The notes: generated by a model from the sequence alone, not told the origin. DNA of 62,884 nt from Streptomyces sp. NRRL F-4489 (GCF_001509485.1 NZ_LLZI01000228.1:1-62884); one strand, 5' to 3'. Positions 44,227 through 53,688 are shown, counted from the stretch's first letter. Program-made: numbers and translations.

Positions 44227-45603
44227 TCAACTCCCGTCATCCACCATGGAGTTGAGGATGCGCTCCACCGTCTCCTCCGTGATGTCCGGGTGCAGGAAGG
44301 CCAGCCGGGCGACCGTCTCGCCCTCCCACACGCTCGGGGTGACGAACGCGGTCCCGGAGGCCAGCAGCCGCTTGGACCAGGCGTAGTAGTCCTCGGGCCG
44401 CCAGCCGGTGCGCCGCACCAGGACGACGGTCAGCTCGGGCTCGCGCAGCAGTTCCAGGCCCTCGGTCCCGCGGACCCGGTCGGCGGTCCAGCGGGCGATC
44501 CCGGCGCCGCGGGCGATCGCGTCGCGGTAGGCGTCGGTGCCGTGCACGGCCAGCGAGAACCACAGCGGCAGACCGCGCGGGCGGCGGGTGAGGTGGTAGG
44601 CGTAGTCGCTGGGGTTCCACTCCCCCGGGGTGTCGCCGTCGGCGCCGTGGATGGCGTCCAGGTAGGAGGCGTCCTGGGTGTGCACGGCGCGGGCCAGGTG
44701 CGGTGCGCGGTAGAGCAGGGCGCCGCAGTCGAAGGGCGCGAACATCCACTTGTGCGGGTCCATGACCAGCGAGTCGGCGTGCTCGATCCCGCGCAGCCGG
44801 TCGCGCAGCTCGGGGACGAAGAGGGCGGCGCCGCCGTAGGCCGCGTCGACGTGCAGCCACAGTCCGCGGGCCCGGGTCTGGTCGGCGATCCCGTCGAGGT
44901 CGTCGATGATGCCGGCGTTGGTGGTGCCGGCGGTGGCGACCACGGCCACGACCGGGGCGCCGCCGTCCCGTTCGGCCGCGTCCAGGGCGGTGCGCAGCGC
45001 CGCGCCGGTGAGCCGGTGGTCGTCGGTCGGGACGACCAGGGGTTCCACGCCGATGATCCGCAGGGTGTTGCCCACCGAGGAGTGGACCTGGTCGCTGACC
45101 GCGATCCGCACCGGGGCGCGGTCGTCCAGACCGCGGGTGCGGCGGGCGGTGTCGCGGGCGACGACCAGGGCGGAGAGGTTGCCGGCCGAGCCGCCGCTGA
45201 CGAAGCAGCCGCCGGCGCCGGCCGGGAGCCCGGCGAGGTCGGCGAGCAGCCGCAGCACCTGGTTCTCCGCGGCCACCGCGCCGGACGCCTCCAGCCAGGA
45301 CACGCCGTGCAGGGAGGACGCCGAGAGCACCATGTCGAACAGCGCCGCGGCCTTGGTGGGCGCGCCGGGGATGAACGCCAGGAAGCCGGGGTGGTCGCAG
45401 GAGACGACGGTGGGTTCGAGGTCTTCGGTGTACGTGCGCAGCACCTCGGCGACCGGGCGCGGGCCGGTGCCTATGGCGCCCTTGAGGGCGACGGAGAGTT
45501 CACCGGCGTCGCCGAGCCGGCCCAGGGGCGGGGGGTCGAGCCGGAGGCGGTGCCGCAGGTGGTCGATGACCTGCTGGGCGAGTTCCTCGTCGTAAGCGTG
45601 CAC
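44227..45603 (-). CDS. PLP-dependent aromatic amino-acid decarboxylase
   Basis: 458 aa group II decarboxylase. The PLP lysine is in VMDPHKWMF, with HVDAAYGGAALF, the FVSGGSAGNLSAL loop and HPGFLAFIP upstream. It resembles DOPA/tyrosine/tryptophan decarboxylases, which release CO2 to give the arylethylamine. The GTG at 45603 (VHAYDEELAQ) follows AGGAGA; GTG at 45621 is less likely. A consensus promoter and GGATCC site precede it, shared in design with the MFS gene beyond the FadR gene. Confidence 0.85.
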   Translation of the reverse strand: MHAYDEELAQQVIDHLRHRLRLDPPPLGRLGDAGELSVALKGAIGTGPRPVAEVLRTYTEDLEPTVVSCDHPGFLAFIPGAPTKAAALFDMVLSASSLHGVSWLEASGAVAAENQVLRLLADLAGLPAGAGGCFVSGGSAGNLSALVVARDTARRTRGLDDRAPVRIAVSDQVHSSVGNTLRIIGVEPLVVPTDDHRLTGAALRTALDAAERDGGAPVVAVVATAGTTNAGIIDDLDGIADQTRARGLWLHVDAAYGGAALFVPELRDRLRGIEHADSLVMDPHKWMFAPFDCGALLYRAPHLARAVHTQDASYLDAIHGADGDTPGEWNPSDYAYHLTRRPRGLPLWFSLAVHGTDAYRDAIARGAGIARWTADRVRGTEGLELLREPELTVVLVRRTGWRPEDYYAWSKRLLASGTAFVTPSVWEGETVARLAFLHPDITEETVERILNSMVDDGS

Positions 45604-45701
45604 GGGCGTCTCTCCTGTCACATGGCCCTGGCGCGTGGCGGTGGCGGTTCCGCGGTGGCCGCGCGGCCGCCGGCTCAATGGGTCTCGTAAATGGGTCTTC
45701 G

Positions 45702-45713
45702 ATGGATCCATTT
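45702..45713. promoter_or_regulatory. Candidate FadR/GntR operator before the decarboxylase
   Basis: ATGGATCCAT (45702-45711) is a perfect palindrome 9 bases downstream of the -10 box. It is nested in a wider inverted repeat, AAATGG (45689-45694) and CCATTT (45708-45713). The GGATCC core recurs in front of the MFS gene. Confidence 0.6.
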
Positions 45714-45719
45714 CGGAGG

Positions 45720-45748
45720 AGAGTATGCGGCCGCGGCGGGGGCGTCAA
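45720..45748 (-). promoter_or_regulatory. Promoter of the decarboxylase
   Basis: On the minus strand TTGACG (45748-45743) and TACTCT (45725-45720) are exactly 17 bases apart, about 120 bp upstream of the GTG start. Confidence 0.7.
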
Positions 45749-45852
45749 TCGACGAGGGGAGGGGCGGGGGTGGGCGGCGGCCGGCGGGATACCCAACTCC
45801 GGGCGGACACAGGGGAGTTGACCGTCCGCCTGGCCGGCCGGCCGCCGCCGCG

Positions 45853-46647
45853 TCAGTCGCGGGCCGCGAACTGGTCCAGCACGGTGAGGAACTGCCGGTG
45901 GGCGTCGCGGAGATGGTCCCGCATGGCGGCCTCGGCGGCCGCGCCGTCCCCGGCCAGCACGGCGAACGCGATCGCCTCGTGCTCCTCCCGGATGGCCAGC
46001 CCGAAGTCCCGGTCGGTCGGGTAGACCCGGCTCCAGTCCGAGCCCAGCCACAGGGCGTTGCCCGCCACGAACATCTCGGCGCGCGCCCGGGTCACCGCCT
46101 CCGCCAGCACCTCGTTGCCGCCCGCGGCGGCCAGCCCGAGGTGGAAGCGGGTGTCGATCCGGTGGTATTCGCCCAGGTCCGTGACCTTGCCGTCGAGCAG
46201 CGCCACCAGTTCCCGGCGGGCCGCGCCGCCCCCGCGCTCGGCCGCCAGCCGGGCCGCGTACGGCTCGATGGCCTGCCGGTATTCCATGTAGTCGCGCAGT
46301 GACGCGCGGATGCCGGCGGTCACCGCGGCGCGCGCGCTGTCGCCACCCGGCCGGGCCGGTGCGACCCGGGTGCCGCCGGAGCGGCCGAGGGTGGTCTGCA
46401 CCAGCCCCTCGTCGGCCAGCTCGCGCAGCGCCTGGCGGACGGTGTTGCGGCCCACGCCGAACGCGGCGGCCAGCTCCCGCTCCGGCGGCAGCCGGTCGCC
46501 CGGCCCGAACCCGCCGAGCGCGATCCGCTGCCGCAGCGCCTCGGCCACCACGGCCCGCGAGGACGGCTGTCCCGCCCCGGCCGCCCGCTCCCCCTCGCCG
46601 TTGGGCTTCGGCCCGCCGGCACCTTCGTCACGCACACCCTCGCTCAC
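45853..46647 (-). CDS. FadR/GntR family (FCD domain) regulator
   Basis: 264 aa. The winged helix is LRQRIALGGFGPGDRLPPEREL, then FGVGRNTVRQALRELADEGLV; the FCD domain has EYRQAIEPYAARLAAERGG with metal-site residues continuing in HRIDTRFHLGLAAAGGN and IREEHEAI. This group senses carboxylates or amino-acid derivatives. The GTG at 46647 is preceded by TAGGGT and may be leaderless. It lies between the decarboxylase and a divergent MFS gene and likely represses both. Confidence 0.85.
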   Translation of the reverse strand: MSEGVRDEGAGGPKPNGEGERAAGAGQPSSRAVVAEALRQRIALGGFGPGDRLPPERELAAAFGVGRNTVRQALRELADEGLVQTTLGRSGGTRVAPARPGGDSARAAVTAGIRASLRDYMEYRQAIEPYAARLAAERGGGAARRELVALLDGKVTDLGEYHRIDTRFHLGLAAAGGNEVLAEAVTRARAEMFVAGNALWLGSDWSRVYPTDRDFGLAIREEHEAIAFAVLAGDGAAAEAAMRDHLRDAHRQFLTVLDQFAARD

Positions 46648-46681
46648 ACCCCCCACCCTATTGGACTCGCACGGGAACCTA

Positions 46682-46710
46682 TTGACAGGTGTGCGGCGCC
46701 CGCCTACGGT
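46682..46710 (+). promoter_or_regulatory. Consensus promoter of the MFS gene
   Basis: TTGACA (46682-46687) and TACGGT (46705-46710) are 17 bases apart, an excellent vegetative promoter, about 125 bp before the MFS start. Confidence 0.75.
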
Positions 46711-46721
46711 CGGCCCATCAT

Positions 46722-46733
46722 TTTTGGATCCCA
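46722..46733. promoter_or_regulatory. Candidate FadR/GntR operator before the MFS gene
   Basis: TTTGGATCCCAG contains TTGGATCC (46724-46731), about 14 bases after the -10 box. It shares the GGATCC core and downstream position with the site at 45702. Confidence 0.55.
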
Positions 46734-46832
46734 GGCAAACCCATTGCCCATCGGACCGAACGGCGCCCCGGGCCTCCCCCGCCTTCCCCACACGGGCCGC
46801 CGTCCCATGGGACCGCCGTGAGGAGCGTCATC

Positions 46833-48293
46833 ATGAGCACAACCGCAGGTGCCCCACCAGGCTCCGCCCCGGAGCCGGACACCGGCCACGTCCCGGGCAC
46901 CGTGTCCGGCCCCGACCCCGCTCCCGGCCCGGACCCCGCTCCCGGCACACGGCGGACCAACCCCTGGAAGATCGCCACCGCCTCCCTCATCGGCACCAGC
47001 GTCGAGTGGTACGACTTCGGCATCTACGCCACCGCGTCCGCGCTGGTCTTCCCCGAACTCTTCTTCCCCGAGATGAACCGCGCCCTGGGCACCCTGATGT
47101 CCTTCGCCACGCTGTTCGTCGGCGCCCTGGGCCGCCCGCTCGGCGCGATCGTGTTCGGTCACATCGGCGACCGGTACGGGCGCAAGAAGGCGCTCATCTG
47201 GTCGCTGCTGCTGATGGGCGCCGGCACGGTCGGCATCGGCCTGCTGCCCGGCTACCGCACCGTCGGCGTCATCGCCCCGGTCCTGCTGGTCCTGGTCCGG
47301 ATGACGCAGTCACTGGCGGTCGGCGGCGAGTGGGGCGGCGCGGTGCTCTTCGCCGTCGAGCACGCCCCGCCCCGCCGCAAGGCGTTCTTCGGCTCGTTCC
47401 CGCAGGTCGGCGACGGTGTGGGGTACTTCCTGTCCACCGGCGCGTTCGCCGCGGTCGGGCTGCTCGGCCACCGGGCGCTGGCCGACTGGGCGTGGCGGAT
47501 CCCGTTCCTGCTCTCCGCCGTCCTGGTCATGGTCGGGCTGCTGATCCGCCGCACGATGTCCGAGTCCCCGGAGTTCGAGGCCGCCCAGCAGGCCACCGAG
47601 GCCGAAGCCCGCGAGGGCGCGAGGGCCGAACGCCAACCGGCCGCCCCGGGCACACCGGAGGCCGCCGCCGGCAAGCCCGCCCGCCGCAAGCGCGAAGCCC
47701 CCTTCCTGACCGTCCTGCGCGACGCCTGGCGGACCTGGCTGCTGGCCTCCGGCGCGTTCCTGATCACGGTCGGCGGCTACTACATCGTCGTCACCTTCAT
47801 GTCGACCTACGCCGTCGACAACCTCGGCTTCACCGACGCCCAGGCCGCCGGCGCGGGCACCGCCGCCTCCCTCGTGGTCATCATCTGCACCCCGCTCGCC
47901 GCGCTCGCCGCCGACCGGTTCGGGCTGCGCCGGATCACGCTGACCGGCATCCTGCTGCACCTCGTGGTCGCGTTCCCGATGTTCTGGCTCGCCGGGACCC
48001 GTTCGGTACCGGGCCTGTGGCTGGCGATGTGCCTGCCGATGCTGGCCAGCACGATCGCCTACGCCGCGATCGGCACCCTGGTCTCCGGGTGGTTCACCCC
48101 CCGCACCCGCTATACGGGCCTGTCCATGAGCTTCCAGACCGCCGGCCTGGTGGGCACCCTCGCCCCGGCCGCGACCAGCTGGCTCTTCACCGCCTCCGGC
48201 AATTCCTGGACGCCGGTCGCCCTCGCCTTCGCCGCCATGGCGCTGCTCAGCGCGGTCTGCCTGGTGGCCCAGGGGCGGCGCGACCCCCGCTGA
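46833..48293 (+). CDS. MFS transporter, metabolite:H+ symporter (MHS) type
   Basis: 486 aa. TASLIGTSVEWYDFGIYATAS and VFGHIGDRYGRKKALIWSLLLMG (motif A) are MHS-family features, like shikimate or proline/betaine carriers. The SVEWYDF motif and 12 spans are clear, with an Ala-rich cytoplasmic loop (about residues 245-290). GAGGAGC sets the ATG at 46833. With the decarboxylase and FadR it suggests uptake and decarboxylation of one aromatic or carboxylic substrate. Confidence 0.87.
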   Translation: MSTTAGAPPGSAPEPDTGHVPGTVSGPDPAPGPDPAPGTRRTNPWKIATASLIGTSVEWYDFGIYATASALVFPELFFPEMNRALGTLMSFATLFVGALGRPLGAIVFGHIGDRYGRKKALIWSLLLMGAGTVGIGLLPGYRTVGVIAPVLLVLVRMTQSLAVGGEWGGAVLFAVEHAPPRRKAFFGSFPQVGDGVGYFLSTGAFAAVGLLGHRALADWAWRIPFLLSAVLVMVGLLIRRTMSESPEFEAAQQATEAEAREGARAERQPAAPGTPEAAAGKPARRKREAPFLTVLRDAWRTWLLASGAFLITVGGYYIVVTFMSTYAVDNLGFTDAQAAGAGTAASLVVIICTPLAALAADRFGLRRITLTGILLHLVVAFPMFWLAGTRSVPGLWLAMCLPMLASTIAYAAIGTLVSGWFTPRTRYTGLSMSFQTAGLVGTLAPAATSWLFTASGNSWTPVALAFAAMALLSAVCLVAQGRRDPR

Positions 48294-48408
48294 CCCCGTA
48301 GCCCGCCCGCTCCCCTCCCGGCCCCGGCCGCGACGCGCCGCACACGGACTCCCGTTTGCCCCGCGGGCGCGCGCCGGGGCCGGGCCGGAGTCGGGGCCGG
48401 GCGCCCCC

Positions 48409-48425
48409 ATTACCTCGCAAGTAAT
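48409..48425. promoter_or_regulatory. HxlR/MarR-like operator
   Basis: ATTACCTCGCAAGTAAT has ATTAC/GTAAT arms (5 bp perfect) around 7 bases, in an AT-rich patch about 85 bp before the NTF2-like gene. HxlR-type regulators bind TTAC...GTAA sites; no such regulator is nearby. Confidence 0.45.
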
Positions 48426-48510
48426 CGCCCCGACTCCCCTCCCCCGGCACGATGGTCACCGCCGCACCACGCGGCACTCCCCACCCACCCGCACCGAACG
48501 GAACCCGACC

Positions 48511-48990
48511 ATGCCGCCGGCCACCACCCCCGCGACCGCCACCGACACCGCCTCCGCCACCCGCGCCGTGATCGAGGAACTGCTGCGCCGGATCGGCGCG
48601 GGCGACCCCGACCGCATCGCCGAGCTGTACGCCGACGGCGCGGACTGGATGCTGGACTGGCCGGAGCACGAGTACGGCCGCGCCGAGACCCCGTGGATCC
48701 GCCACCGCTCCTCCCGCGCCGACGCCGCCGCCCACTACCGCGCCCTCGCCGAGTACCACGTCCCCGACGCCGCCGACACCCGCATCGAGCGGATCCTCGT
48801 GGACGGCGCCGACGCGGTCGTACTCTGCGAGATCCGCCAGACCGCCCGCGCCACCGGCCGCGCCTACCGCTCCCGTTGCGCCCTCCACCTCACCGTGGAG
48901 CAGGGCCTGATCACCCGCCACCACGTCTACGAGGACAGCCTCGCCGTGGCCCAGGCATTCGCCGGTGCCGCGGGCCCCGGGCGCGCCTGA
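48511..48990 (+). CDS. NTF2-like (SnoaL-type) protein
   Basis: 159 aa. ATRAVIEELLRRIGAGDPDRIAELYADGADWMLD is the usual N-terminal helix-strand of SnoaL-like NTF2 folds, and ITRHHVYEDSLAVAQAF is the C-terminal strand. Such proteins are cyclases, isomerases or small-ligand binders. There is no partner enzyme nearby apart from an SRPBCC protein facing it. Confidence 0.8.
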   Translation: MPPATTPATATDTASATRAVIEELLRRIGAGDPDRIAELYADGADWMLDWPEHEYGRAETPWIRHRSSRADAAAHYRALAEYHVPDAADTRIERILVDGADAVVLCEIRQTARATGRAYRSRCALHLTVEQGLITRHHVYEDSLAVAQAFAGAAGPGRA

Positions 48991-49000
48991 CCGCCGCGCC

Positions 49001-49504
49001 TCACCTCGCCCGTTCCGCCGCGGCGGCGGCGAGCTCCGCCGCCCCCGCGTCCAGGATCCGCCCGAAGACCTGGGTGATGACCGGCTTGGCCACCACCCGG
49101 CCGAGGACGTCGCCGAACGGAACGGGCAGGCGGAAGGCCGTACTCCACTCCACCAGCGTGCCCTCGGCGGTCTCCGCGAAGGTCATCCGCCCGAACTCGT
49201 GCCGGGCCGGCGGGAAGCTGCGTTCGACGGTGTAGTCGAAGGCGTACGGCGGCTCGTAGGTGGTGATCCGTTCGCGGAACCAGCCGATCGCCCAGGTGTG
49301 CAGCCGGACGGCGCCCACCCCGTAGGGCGCCTCCGCACCCGGCCGCGCCAGGCGCGCCTTGAGCACCAGCGGCGAGCGGGTGTAGTTGGTGGTCGTGGCG
49401 CACCACTCGAACACCTCGGCGATCGGCGCCGCGATGACCCGCCGTACCGCTACGTGCACGTTGCCGTCCACTGTTCCGTCCGCGTTCGCGTTCGCGTTCT
49501 GCAT
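49001..49504 (-). CDS. SRPBCC family protein
   Basis: 167 aa. After an Asn/Asp-rich leader (MQNANANADGTVDGNVHV), VRRVIAAPIAEVFEWCATTTNY and TYEPPYAFDYTVERSFPPARHEFGRMTF show the START-like fold of polyketide cyclase/lipid-binding proteins. The ATG at 49504 follows GAGAGGG. Convergent with the NTF2-like gene by 10 bp; role unknown. Confidence 0.8.
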   Translation of the reverse strand: MQNANANADGTVDGNVHVAVRRVIAAPIAEVFEWCATTTNYTRSPLVLKARLARPGAEAPYGVGAVRLHTWAIGWFRERITTYEPPYAFDYTVERSFPPARHEFGRMTFAETAEGTLVEWSTAFRLPVPFGDVLGRVVAKPVITQVFGRILDAGAAELAAAAAERAR

Positions 49505-49642
49505 CTCTCGCCCTCTCACTGCCGGCCGTCGTACAGGGCGTAGACGACGCACCGCCCGCGACTGTGACGGTCGGCGGCGAGTGATCCGCGTCACGGCGGC
49601 GCGGCGGCGGACCGCGCCGCCGTGACGCGGGCCCCGGCCGGC

Positions 49643-51118
49643 TCAGTCCCGCCGCTCGTAGACGCTCACCCTCCGGCCGCGTTCGACGACGTCGGAGCGG
49701 CGGACGAAGTGCTCGTCCAGGACGCGCTGCTTGGTGCGGTCGCGCGCGGTGGCGTCGCGGCGGGGCCCGGGATCGGTGACGAGGACTATGCGCCGCGCGC
49801 CCAGCATGGCGTGCGCTATCTCGCGCGGCGCGGCCTCTATCCCCTTGAGCGTGCCGGACTCCACCGGCCCCCGCTCCAGGGCCAGATCGCGCAGCCCGGC
49901 GAACGCTCGGGGCGAGACCAGGGCGGTGTCGCGGCGCGCGGCGGGGATGAAGAGCACCCCGTCCGCGCCGCCCCGGACGTGCCCGACGGTCCGCGCCGCC
50001 GTCAGGACGTCATCGACGCGGCTCTGCACCGTACGCAGCCTCAGCTCCACCGGGAGCAGGGCCAGGAGGGCCACCGCGAGGGCGGCCGGCAGCAGGACGC
50101 GGACGTGCGTCCGGAGCCGCGCGGCGAGCGTGACGAGGAGGACGCCGAGGCCGAGCGCGAGTCCGACGTACGCGAACAGCACATAGCGGGTGATGTAGAG
50201 CGGTTTGACGAGCGAGACCAGCGCCAGGCCGACCTGCGGCACCGCGCACAGCGGGAGCGCGACCGCCGCGAGACCCACGCGCCCGCACGGCGCTTCCCCG
50301 CTTCCGCCGCCCGCTCCCCGGTCCGACTCCCCGCTCCCGCCGCGCGCCTGCGGCAGCAGTACGCAGCCGGCCGTGATCGCCACGGTCACCAGCACCCCGA
50401 CGACCGTGGACCAGCCCAGCGGCTTGATCCAGGAGACCAGCGAGACCTGGTTCCGGCTGGTGAGGATGACCGGCAGGACGCCGGCCACGGCCCCGGTGGC
50501 GGCCAGCGCCCACCCGGTGCGGCGGGCGCGGTCGGCGCGGACCCACAGCAGGGTGGCGCCGTGCGCGACGAGGGCGAACAGCGAGAACCAGTTCAGCCAC
50601 GCGGCCACCAGCACGGCCGCCGCGTACCGCAGCCACGGCCCGGCGCCCGGCCGTTCCAGGGCCGCTACCAGCAGCCGGGTGGACAGCACCACGCAGGCGA
50701 GCACCAGGGCGTACGACCGCCCCTCCTGGGCGTGTTCCTGGACCGCGGGGACGACGGCCAGCGCGAGCCCCGCCGCCGTCCCGGCCCACCGCCCGGCGAG
50801 GCGGGCGCCGAGCAGCGCGGTCAGCGCGCAGGCGGCCGACGTCGCCAGCACCGACGGCAGCCGCAGCGTCACCAGGCTGTCCCCGAAGAGCGCGAACAGC
50901 CCGTGCATCAGCGCGTAATACAGGCCGTGGACGACGTCCGCCTGGCCGAGCAGGTGCAGGATCTCGGCCGGCGGCCGGTGCGCCGCCTGCCAGGTCGCCG
51001 CCTCGTCCCGCCACATGCTGTGCTGCCGTGTGAGGCCCCACAGCCCGAGGCCGAGCGCGAGAGCCGCCGGCCCGGCCCAGACCGCTGCCCCCCGGACCGC
51101 TATCCGCCCCCGCCGCAC
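49643..51118 (-). CDS. GT39-like membrane glycosyltransferase
   Basis: 491 aa with about 10 membrane spans. The N-terminal catalytic region has SMWRDEAATWQAAHRP (the DE motif of polyprenyl-phosphate-dependent transferases), DVVHGLYYALMH and QEHAQEGRSYALVLA. This is the GT39/PMT-like group that transfers mannose or arabinose from a lipid carrier outside the membrane. The C-terminal ~130 residues are soluble. The GTG at 51118 is plausible but not certain. Confidence 0.8.
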   Translation of the reverse strand: MRRGRIAVRGAAVWAGPAALALGLGLWGLTRQHSMWRDEAATWQAAHRPPAEILHLLGQADVVHGLYYALMHGLFALFGDSLVTLRLPSVLATSAACALTALLGARLAGRWAGTAAGLALAVVPAVQEHAQEGRSYALVLACVVLSTRLLVAALERPGAGPWLRYAAAVLVAAWLNWFSLFALVAHGATLLWVRADRARRTGWALAATGAVAGVLPVILTSRNQVSLVSWIKPLGWSTVVGVLVTVAITAGCVLLPQARGGSGESDRGAGGGSGEAPCGRVGLAAVALPLCAVPQVGLALVSLVKPLYITRYVLFAYVGLALGLGVLLVTLAARLRTHVRVLLPAALAVALLALLPVELRLRTVQSRVDDVLTAARTVGHVRGGADGVLFIPAARRDTALVSPRAFAGLRDLALERGPVESGTLKGIEAAPREIAHAMLGARRIVLVTDPGPRRDATARDRTKQRVLDEHFVRRSDVVERGRRVSVYERRD

Positions 51119-51372
51119 CGTCCGCGCCCCCGTATTCCGCCCATGTCGTCACCAGGGCACGCCACTTGCCCCCATAGGCCGACAATACCGAACACGTGAA
51201 CGTCGGCCGCCTGATATGCGCGATGGGCAACGACCGGGGCACCCCGGACGCACCCCCACCCCACCCACCCCTCTATACGCTTCATGTATACATACGGCTT
51301 ATAGTCGGTGAGTCCGTTGCCAGGCGCGTCCGTTGCCGTGCGCCGCTCGCCATCCGGTCTGGAGAACGCACC

Positions 51373-52722
51373 GTGCAATCCACCGCGCAGCCCGCCCCGC
51401 GATCCACCGCGCGCAACGACCGCCCGGCCCCTCCGGACGGCGCGCGGCTGGCCGCCATCGACGGGCTGCGGCTCGTCGCCGCCCTCGCGGTGGCCGCGTA
51501 CCACTACGTGGGGACGACGACCCCGCGCTTCTGGGGCGCGCACGACCCCCGGCAGTTCGCCCCGGTGCTGCACGGGATCAGCCGCTACGGCTGGCTGGGC
51601 GTGGAGTTCTTCTTCCTGATCAGCGGGTTCGTGATCTGCCTGAGCTGCTGGGGGCGCACGCCCGCGCAGTTCGTCGTCTCGCGCGCCTCCCGGTTGTTCC
51701 CGGCGTACTGGTGCGCGGTGCTGATGGTCGTCGGCCTGGTCCTGACCGCCCGGCTCGGCCACTTCCCGGCGGCGACCCCGATCGACCTCCGGACCGTGCT
51801 GGGCAATCTGACGATGGCTCCGGGACCGCTGGGGCTCCGGCTGATCGAGGGCGTCGCCTGGACGCTCTGGGTGGAGGCCCGCTTCTACCTGCTGATGGCG
51901 GTGATGCTGTTCCTCGGGATCGGCTACCGCCGCATGATCGCGTTCTGCGGCGCCTGGCTGACTCTGGCCCTCATCGCCCGCGAACTCGACTCCCCCGTCC
52001 TGGACGAATTCGTTCTCAGCCAGTACGCGGGCCTCTTCGTCACCGGCATCGCGCTGTATCTGATGCACCGCTTCGGCCAAAACCTCGTCCTGTGGCTGCT
52101 GGCCGGTTTCGCCTGGTGCTACCACCTCACCGTCCTCAACGACCGGGTGGCCGCCCACGCCGTACCGCCCGCGCAGGGGGGCGCCCTCTCCTGGACCGTC
52201 TGCGCGGCCGTCCTGACCCTCTTCCTGGCCGTGCTCGCGCTGGCCGGCATCGGCCCGCTCTCCCGGCTGCGGTGGCGCCGGCTCGTCACCGCCGGGGCGC
52301 TCACCTACCCCTTCTACCTGGTGCACCAGAGCCTGGGCATACCCGTGGCCAAGGGGCTGCTCCAGAAGGCCCCCGGGCTCGGCGTCCTGCCGTCGATGGC
52401 CGTGGGGTTCGCGTTCTCCCTGGCGCTCGCCGCCGCCGTTCACCGCCTGGTCGAACGGCCCCTGGGGCGCGTACTGCGCCGGCAGCTCACGCGGGGGATG
52501 AGCCCGGGACGGGCGGGTGGCGACCGTACGGACCGTGGGGGCGCGGACCTCGGTCTTACGGGCTGCGAGCGCGCGGCCCCCGGGGGCGCGGGCCTCGGAC
52601 GTGCGGGCCATACGGGCCGTACCGGCGCGGACGGCACCCTGGGGGCGCAACGGAGACCTTCATCAGGACCCCGCGCGCCCCTGCCGCCCCCTACCGACCC
52701 CCTTCCGCCACGGCAAGGATGA
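51373..52722 (+). CDS. Acyltransferase 3 family membrane protein
   Basis: 449 aa. [18 protein letters not shown] opens the acyltransferase-3 domain with the catalytic-type His, [18 protein letters not shown] follows, and about 10 spans run to ERPLGRVL. Members O-acylate sugars or lipids of the cell envelope or natural products. The last ~85 residues are low-complexity Gly/Arg tail. The GTG at 51373 follows GGAGAAC. It is divergent from the GT39 gene and 83 bp upstream of the MfnB-like gene. Confidence 0.85.
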   Translation: MQSTAQPAPRSTARNDRPAPPDGARLAAIDGLRLVAALAVAAYHYVGTTTPRFWGAHDPRQFAPVLHGISRYGWLGVEFFFLISGFVICLSCWGRTPAQFVVSRASRLFPAYWCAVLMVVGLVLTARLGHFPAATPIDLRTVLGNLTMAPGPLGLRLIEGVAWTLWVEARFYLLMAVMLFLGIGYRRMIAFCGAWLTLALIARELDSPVLDEFVLSQYAGLFVTGIALYLMHRFGQNLVLWLLAGFAWCYHLTVLNDRVAAHAVPPAQGGALSWTVCAAVLTLFLAVLALAGIGPLSRLRWRRLVTAGALTYPFYLVHQSLGIPVAKGLLQKAPGLGVLPSMAVGFAFSLALAAAVHRLVERPLGRVLRRQLTRGMSPGRAGGDRTDRGGADLGLTGCERAAPGGAGLGRAGHTGRTGADGTLGAQRRPSSGPRAPLPPPTDPLPPRQG

Positions 52723-52805
52723 GCCGCACCGCACGTGATCCAGTCGGCCGGCACTCCCGCCACCCGGGCCGGGCGGAGACGCGGTGGAAGCGGAAGGAGC
52801 CCACG

Positions 52806-53567
52806 GTGTTGCTTCTCATCTCCCCGGACGGCGTCGAGGAGGCCCTCGACTGCGCGAAGGCGGCGGAACACCTCGACATCGTCGACGTCAAAAAGCCCGA
52901 CGAGGGCTCGCTCGGCGCGAACTACCCCTGGGTCATCAGGGCCATCCGCGACGCGGTCCCGGCCGGCACCCCGGTCTCCGCCACCGTGGGCGACGTCCCG
53001 TACAAACCCGGCACGGTGGCCCAGGCGGCGCTCGGGGCGGCCGTCTCCGGGGCGACGTACATCAAGGTCGGCCTCTACGGGTGCACGTCCCCGGCCCAGG
53101 CCATCGAGGTCATGCGCGGGGTCGTCCGGGCCGTGAAGGACTACCGGGCGGACGCGTTCGTCGTCGCCTCCGGGTACGCCGACGCCCACCGGATCGGCTG
53201 CGTCAACCCGCTCGCGCTGCCGGACATCGCCCGCCGCTCCGGTGCCGACGCGGCCATGCTCGACACCGCGATCAAGGACGGGACCCGGCTGTTCGACCAC
53301 GTACCGCCGGACGCCTGCGCGGAGTTCGTCCACCTCGCCCATGAGGCCGGGCTGCTCGCCGCGCTCGCGGGCAGCGTCAAGGAGGCGGATCTCGGCGCGC
53401 TGACCCGTATCGGTACGGACATCGTGGGGGTGCGCGGGGCGGTCTGCGAGGGCGGCGACCGTACGGCGGGAAGGATCCGGCCACGGCTGATCGCCGCCTT
53501 CCGGGCGGAGATGGACCGGCACATCCGGGAACAGGCGGCCGCGCCGGCGGCTCCGGGCGCGGGCTGA
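52806..53567 (+). CDS. mfnB: (5-formylfuran-3-yl)methyl phosphate synthase (MfnB-like)
   Basis: 253 aa TIM-barrel aldolase matching archaeal MfnB, which joins two glyceraldehyde-3-phosphates into the furan 4-(hydroxymethyl)-2-furancarboxaldehyde phosphate for methanofuran. All active-site residues align with a constant +2 offset to the M. jannaschii enzyme: K29 ([15 protein letters not shown]), K87 (YIKVGLYG), D153 and K157 ([10 protein letters not shown]). [20 protein letters not shown] and [13 protein letters not shown] are further signatures. GAAGGAG sets the GTG at 52806. Streptomyces does not make methanofuran, so a different furan metabolite is inferred with the ADH and methyltransferase that follow. 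Confidence 0.88.
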   Translation: MLLLISPDGVEEALDCAKAAEHLDIVDVKKPDEGSLGANYPWVIRAIRDAVPAGTPVSATVGDVPYKPGTVAQAALGAAVSGATYIKVGLYGCTSPAQAIEVMRGVVRAVKDYRADAFVVASGYADAHRIGCVNPLALPDIARRSGADAAMLDTAIKDGTRLFDHVPPDACAEFVHLAHEAGLLAALAGSVKEADLGALTRIGTDIVGVRGAVCEGGDRTAGRIRPRLIAAFRAEMDRHIREQAAAPAAPGAG

Positions 53568-53572
53568 CAGCG

Positions 53573-53635
53573 GGCTGGCGGCTGGCGGCTGGCGGCTGGC
53601 GGCTGGCGGCTGGCGGCTGGCGGCTGGCGGCTGGC
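53573..53635 (+). repeat. Nine perfect 7-bp tandem repeats (GGCTGGC)
   Basis: Nine exact copies of GGCTGGC fill the gap between mfnB and the alcohol dehydrogenase. Replication slippage could change the copy number and so the spacing between the two genes. Confidence 0.9.
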
Positions 53636-53648
53636 TGACGATGCGTCA
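53636..53648. promoter_or_regulatory. TGACG-ATG-CGTCA inverted repeat
   Basis: A perfect 5-bp-arm palindrome lies right after the 7-bp repeats and about 40 bp before the dehydrogenase start. It may be an operator; no regulator is adjacent. Confidence 0.4.
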
Positions 53649-53688
53649 CCGGAGCACGTAATCACCAGTTTCGATGGCTGGAGGCCCC

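Noticed and set aside
44227..45603. The decarboxylase as MfnA, part of a methanofuran pathway with MfnB
   Set aside because: It is 7 kb away, has its own regulator and transporter, and MfnC, MfnD, MfnE and MfnF are missing.
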